From an uncultured Clostridia bacterium (lineage in GTDB: Bacteria; Bacillota; Clostridia; Christensenellales; Borkfalkiaceae), in assembly GCA_947570625.1 (NCBI GenBank), contig CANOUP010000001.1, forward strand, positions 1-64,000: a stretch of DNA of 64,000 bases, read 5' to 3'. Both the position numbers and the translations under genes were made by a program. Of the stretch, positions 60,906 through 64,000 are shown one piece after another. Each line of letters begins with the position of its first letter. Position 1 is the first letter of the stretch. The notes beneath the pieces were generated by a model that searched no databases, was not told the DNA's origin, and was given only the letters and a program-made list of their open reading frames with translations.

Positions 60906-62573
60906 ATGCCTCAGGACGCTTTCACACTCAGACATATCGCCTGCGAACTTAAAGATTTACTCGTCGGCGGTAAGATATCGCGCATCGTCCAGCCGTCGCG
61001 CGACCTGCTGACATTTATTATATACACCGGAAAACGCAACGTTAAACTCGAAGCGTGTCTTTCCGCGCGTTCCGCCCGTCTAAGCCTGACGCAATCGGAG
61101 AGCGCCGTACCCGTTACCGCGCCCAATTTCTGTATGCTTTTGAGAAAGCATTTGCAGAACGCGCAGATTACCGATATAGTCCAGCCCGATTTCGAAAGGA
61201 TAATATATTTCGATTTCAAGTGCGTTTCAGACTTTTCGTCGTCGTATATGAGGCTGTACTTCGAAATAATGGGTAAATACTCAAATGCGGTGCTGTGCGA
61301 AAACGGCGTCATTATCGGCGCGTTGAAAACCACCGAGCTGGGCGAAAACACACGGCGCGTACTCTTCGGCGGAGTGAAGTACGTTCCGCCCGAACCGCAG
61401 GACAAAATACCGCCCTCGGATATTTGCGGACTGGAAGAGATTATGCGCATCCCTACACCCGACAAAGCGAAATTCATTTGCGAAAGAATCAAGGGTATTG
61501 CTTACTCTACCGCCCGCGACATGGTTCAGACTTACGGCGAAGGCATTACCGCGCAAAACGTTTACGACTACGTTTACACCATTCCCCCTTCACCCTGCGT
61601 CACATATATGAACGGAAGCCCCGACGACTTTAAAGTACGCTCGGCCGCCGGCGGTGAAAGCTATAATAGCGTTATTGAAGCGCAGACGGCTTTTTACGAC
61701 CGTCTGACGGCGGAACGCAGTTTTGCGGATAAGAAGGCAAAACTTGAAAACGCGCTTGCCTCGGCGGTAAAAAAAGCAGAAAAAAGGCTTGCTTCGATTA
61801 ATGCCAAACTCGGGGAGTGCCTCGGCGCAGAAGAGGTAAAACTCAAAGGCGAACTGATTACCGCCAACATATACGCCGTCGAACGCGGTATGACGGAATT
61901 TTATGCGGTGAATTATTACGACCCGGACTGCGGGAAAATTAAGATAGAACTCGACCGCGCCCTCACGCCTTCGCAGAACGCGCAGAAATATTTCAAGAGA
62001 TACGCAAAACTCAAACGCACCAAAATTTCGGTCACAGAACAGCTTGCGGAAACACAGCTTAAACTCGACTACTATTCGAGCATCCGCGCGCACATATGCA
62101 CCGCCGAAAGTCTTTCCGACCTGGAAGAAACCGAGGAAGAACTTTCGGGACTGGGGCTATTGAAAATACGCGAAACCAAAAAAAAGAAAAGCGCAGACCC
62201 TCCTTACAGGGTCTATTACAAGGACGGGTTCAGAATTCTTGCGGGACGGAGCAATTTGCAGAACGAACGGCTTACAAAGAGCCTTTCGCCCCATGATATG
62301 TGGCTTCATACGCAGAAGTACCACTCCTCCCACGTAGCCGTAATCACCGACGGCAGAGAAGTGCCCGACTCCGTTCTGGCATGCGCCGCGCAAATATGCG
62401 CCTACTACTCCGACGGGCGCGCAGGCACGAAAATCCCCGTCGACTATACAAAAAAGAAGTTTGTAAAAAAACCGCCGAAGTCGGACGCGGGGTTCGTAAT
62501 TTACACCGATTACGGCACGGTGCTGGTCGACCCCGACAGCCATACGGAACTGACAGGTAAAGAAAATGAGTAA
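60906..62573 (+). CDS. rqcH: Rqc2 homolog RqcH (NFACT protein, ribosome quality control)
   Basis: A 555-residue NFACT protein. The N-domain begins DAFTLRHIACELKDLLVGGK, and NFCMLLRKHLQNAQI is the conserved block with the fingers that bind tRNA; a coiled coil (about 265-410) and the NFACT-R domain follow (LSPHDMWLHTQKYHSSHVAV; VDYTKKKFVKKPPKSDAGFV). It adds Ala tails to peptides stuck on split large subunits. Its products are Clp substrates, so its place opposite the clpP-clpX operon is fitting. Confidence 0.95.
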   Translation: MPQDAFTLRHIACELKDLLVGGKISRIVQPSRDLLTFIIYTGKRNVKLEACLSARSARLSLTQSESAVPVTAPNFCMLLRKHLQNAQITDIVQPDFERIIYFDFKCVSDFSSSYMRLYFEIMGKYSNAVLCENGVIIGALKTTELGENTRRVLFGGVKYVPPEPQDKIPPSDICGLEEIMRIPTPDKAKFICERIKGIAYSTARDMVQTYGEGITAQNVYDYVYTIPPSPCVTYMNGSPDDFKVRSAAGGESYNSVIEAQTAFYDRLTAERSFADKKAKLENALASAVKKAEKRLASINAKLGECLGAEEVKLKGELITANIYAVERGMTEFYAVNYYDPDCGKIKIELDRALTPSQNAQKYFKRYAKLKRTKISVTEQLAETQLKLDYYSSIRAHICTAESLSDLEETEEELSGLGLLKIRETKKKKSADPPYRVYYKDGFRILAGRSNLQNERLTKSLSPHDMWLHTQKYHSSHVAVITDGREVPDSVLACAAQICAYYSDGRAGTKIPVDYTKKKFVKKPPKSDAGFVIYTDYGTVLVDPDSHTELTGKENE

Positions 62574-62871
62574 GAAACACAACGAAACGCAACAGGATAC
62601 CGTACCGTATACGGGCAGGACATACGCATATATCGCAATCGCGCTGACGGCGCTTTCCGCACTGGCGATAGGACTTTCGTTTACGGTGCTGGGCATTTAC
62701 TCGCTTATATCCGCAGTACTTTTAAGCCTTGCTTCGCTCACGTTTGTAAACGTGCAGAAAAAAAAGAACGATTTTCCCAAGCTTAAAATAATAAATATTT
62801 GCGCCTATACTGTGCTGGGCATCTGCCTGATTATATTTACGGGCGGGATTATCTGGTCGGCAATAAAATAA
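62566..62871 (+). CDS. Small membrane protein of unknown function
   Basis: A 101-residue protein overlapping the rqcH end by 8 bases. A polar start (KKHNETQQDTVPYTGR) is followed by two close helices (AYIAIALTALSALAIGLSF; LGIYSLISAVLLSLASL) and a last one at IINICAYTVLGICLIIFTGG. A Lys-rich loop (NVQKKKNDFPK) divides them. No family recognised. Overlap suggests co-expression with rqcH. Confidence 0.7.
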   Translation: MSKKHNETQQDTVPYTGRTYAYIAIALTALSALAIGLSFTVLGIYSLISAVLLSLASLTFVNVQKKKNDFPKLKIINICAYTVLGICLIIFTGGIIWSAIK

Positions 62872-62928
62872 AAAAAACAGTTTCTGCCCGTATAAAAAAC
62901 GTAAAAGTTTGCAATTATTTAAAGTGAT

Positions 62929-63288
62929 ATGGACAGAATTTGCAATGCAGTACTTGACAGGATATTCGATTTAAGCCCCGCGGGGCGGTACGTTATTATT
63001 GCCGAGGACGAATTTTACGAGGCTTTCCCCGACGGAAGCCAGAAAACTTACGACGAGTTGGAGCGCGTTTTATCCTCACTGCGCGGAGGCGGTTACATCG
63101 ACCTTAAATATTCACGTGGCGACATGTACTGCGTCGCCCCGCTGAAAAAGTATGTCGAAGAAGAAATCGAACTGCCCGAAGAAGAGCCCGAAACAAAAGA
63201 GCGGAAGCCCGACTTTACTTTCCTTTCGGCATTCGCGGGAAGCGCGCTCGGCAGTCTTATTGTCGCGCTTATATTCGCTTTGATATAG
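62929..63288 (+). CDS. Winged-helix-like small protein with C-terminal membrane anchor (first of a pair)
   Basis: A 119-residue protein. Residues 1-75 resemble a winged helix: helices at ICNAVLDRIFDL and TYDELERVLSSLRGGGYI, then a beta wing (LKYSRGDMYCVAP). An acidic linker (VEEEIELPEEEPETKE) leads to a C-terminal helix AFAGSALGSLIVALIFALI that ends at the last residue, so it is tail-anchored. The ribosome site is weak. The next gene, two bases later, has the same layout and size. Function unknown. Confidence 0.65.
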   Translation: MDRICNAVLDRIFDLSPAGRYVIIAEDEFYEAFPDGSQKTYDELERVLSSLRGGGYIDLKYSRGDMYCVAPLKKYVEEEIELPEEEPETKERKPDFTFLSAFAGSALGSLIVALIFALI

Positions 63289-63290
63289 GT

Positions 63291-63650
63291 ATGCTGTCGA
63301 AATACGAAAACGAAGTTATGTCGGCCGTTTACTGTCTGTGCGACGGTACGGACGGCTGTCTTGTTTCTCCCCTCGATATTCTGTCCGTTCTGCCGTCGAA
63401 ACATAAATACAACTCCGAAAAAGTTGAAAATATTTTAAACGACCTTATGCGCGACGGCTATTTCGACCTTATCACTTCGGAAAGAAAGGGCGAAAAAATG
63501 TACGTCATAAACCTTAAAGAAAACGGGTTTGCCTATAAACGGTGCGCAAAACAAAGACAGCGCGACATTATGTATAAAATAATGCTCGCTTTCATAGGCG
63601 CCGTTACGACGTTTATATTCGGTTTACTGCTCAAAGCCATATTCGGTTAA
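63291..63650 (+). CDS. Winged-helix-like small protein with C-terminal membrane anchor (second of a pair)
   Basis: A 119-residue protein with the same build as the preceding one: helices YENEVMSAVYCL and SEKVENILNDLMRDGYF, a beta wing (ITSERKGEKMYVINLKENG), then a basic linker (KRCAKQRQRD) and a terminal helix IMLAFIGAVTTFIFGLLLKAIF. It is basic where its neighbour is acidic, so the two may pair (inference). Two bases separate the genes. No named family. Confidence 0.65.
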   Translation: MLSKYENEVMSAVYCLCDGTDGCLVSPLDILSVLPSKHKYNSEKVENILNDLMRDGYFDLITSERKGEKMYVINLKENGFAYKRCAKQRQRDIMYKIMLAFIGAVTTFIFGLLLKAIFG

Positions 63651-63684
63651 CCGCCGTAAAGCTTGGGCGGTAAAATTTTATTTT
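63650..63684 (+). terminator. Weak terminator after the winged-helix pair
   Basis: ACCGCC / GGCGGT, 6-bp stem with 10-base loop, followed by AAAATTTTATTTT. Short stem, so partial activity is likely. Confidence 0.5.
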
Positions 63685-63710
63685 AACGTAAATTTATATA
63701 TAATTATGGT

Positions 63711-63739
63711 TTGCTTTTTTTTAACGGGTTTGGTACAAT
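63711..63739 (+). promoter_or_regulatory. Promoter of the last gene
   Basis: TTGCTT (63711-63716), 17 bases, TACAAT (63734-63739) with an extended TG before the -10. GAGGAAAG ribosome site at 63769-63776 follows. Confidence 0.7.
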
Positions 63740-63778
63740 GGTAAAGTATACAACCTTAAACGTTTCAAGAGGAAAGTT

Positions 63779-64000
63779 ATGAAACACAAAAAACTGATTA
63801 TATCGCTTACTGCCGTACTGTCCGCCGTACTCTTTCTCGCGGTGTTCTTAACCGTCTGGTTTTTCGGCGATTTCTATAAGGATTTCGAAAAATTCGAACA
63901 GAGCATAGAAATACCCGGACTTGCCGAAGGAGCCGTTCCGCAGGGTATGGGCACTTACCCCGCCTCGTACGAGCTTAAAGACAAAGACGGCAACCCCATT
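63779..64000 (+). CDS. Exported or membrane-anchored protein, 5' end only
   Basis: ATG at 63779 after AGAGGAAAG. The first 74 residues show a signal anchor (KKLIISLTAVLSAVLFLAVF, then LTVWFFG) and an outside part with IPGLAEGAVPQGMGTYP. Its phrase GL...VPQGM recalls the start of exported proteins in Clostridia whose body I cannot see here. Runs off the right edge, no stop. Confidence 0.7.
   Translation, partial: MKHKKLIISLTAVLSAVLFLAVFLTVWFFGDFYKDFEKFEQSIEIPGLAEGAVPQGMGTYPASYELKDKDGNPI

Overview
The window looks like a chromosomal segment of an anaerobic, gut-type, spore-forming member of the Clostridia (Bacillota). It has Gram-positive style lipoproteins, strong AGGAG ribosome binding sites and sigma-A promoters of the TTGACA-17-TATAAT type. 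It also carries the sporulation regulator SpoIIID and the order tig-clpP-clpX-lon-engB. GC content is moderate. I cannot fix the genus from sequence alone. Almost everything up to 60.8 kb is on the minus strand; the last 3 kb is on the plus strand.

Region 1 (1-24 kb) is one very long carbohydrate-utilisation locus, read right to left. It starts with a LacI-family regulator that has its own promoter and a 20-bp perfect palindromic operator. A MalK-type ABC ATPase with a ~175-residue extra insertion follows, then an unknown membrane protein and four exported lipoproteins (SGNH esterase, GH43, CBM9-like, and a three-module binding protein). Next come a GH3 beta-glucosidase, a solute-binding protein with two permeases, another lipoprotein, GH31, GH36 and a GH2 enzyme. 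The GH2 gene runs off the left edge and carries a one-base frameshift. The enzyme mix suits a branched hemicellulose such as xyloglucan or a galactose-decorated mannan; this is inference.

Region 2 (24-31 kb) holds a decayed antitoxin fragment between two terminators and a two-gene 2-hydroxyacyl-CoA dehydratase activase-type locus with its own promoter. It also holds spoIIID and an exported protein with sialyltransferase-like motifs whose reading frame is broken at a run of 11 G/C, a candidate phase-variable switch.

Region 3 (31-45.3 kb) is a capsule or exopolysaccharide operon of 15 tightly packed genes behind one good promoter. It encodes an initiating phosphoglycosyltransferase, two GT2 enzymes, LicD, a polymerase, a flippase, dTDP-rhamnose synthesis (rfbABDC), and an IspD/TarI-like cytidylyltransferase with a sugar epimerase/dehydratase. 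Unusually, it also encodes an HpcH/HpaI aldolase, a fold-III PLP decarboxylase and a class-IV aminotransferase. Together these could make an amino-alcohol that is CDP-activated and attached by LicD. This is the best candidate in the window for an undescribed pathway.

Region 4 (45.5-51.4 kb) is a three-gene surface-modification operon: an MBOAT O-acyltransferase, an SGNH/DltD-like protein fused to leucine-rich repeats, and a large transglutaminase-like lipoprotein. It lies behind a consensus promoter whose leader contains overlapping hairpins that look like an attenuator. Region 5 (51.5-54.4 kb) is a small cassette of an ECF-like sigma factor, a secreted papain-like protein and a one-pass membrane protein (possible anti-sigma), plus an independent 67-residue gene. 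Region 6 (54.6-60.8 kb) is the protein quality control operon tig-clpP-clpX-lon-engB. Region 7 (60.9-64 kb, plus strand) has rqcH, a small membrane protein, two adjacent tail-anchored winged-helix-like proteins and the start of an exported protein. No tRNA, rRNA, CRISPR array or intact insertion sequence was seen.
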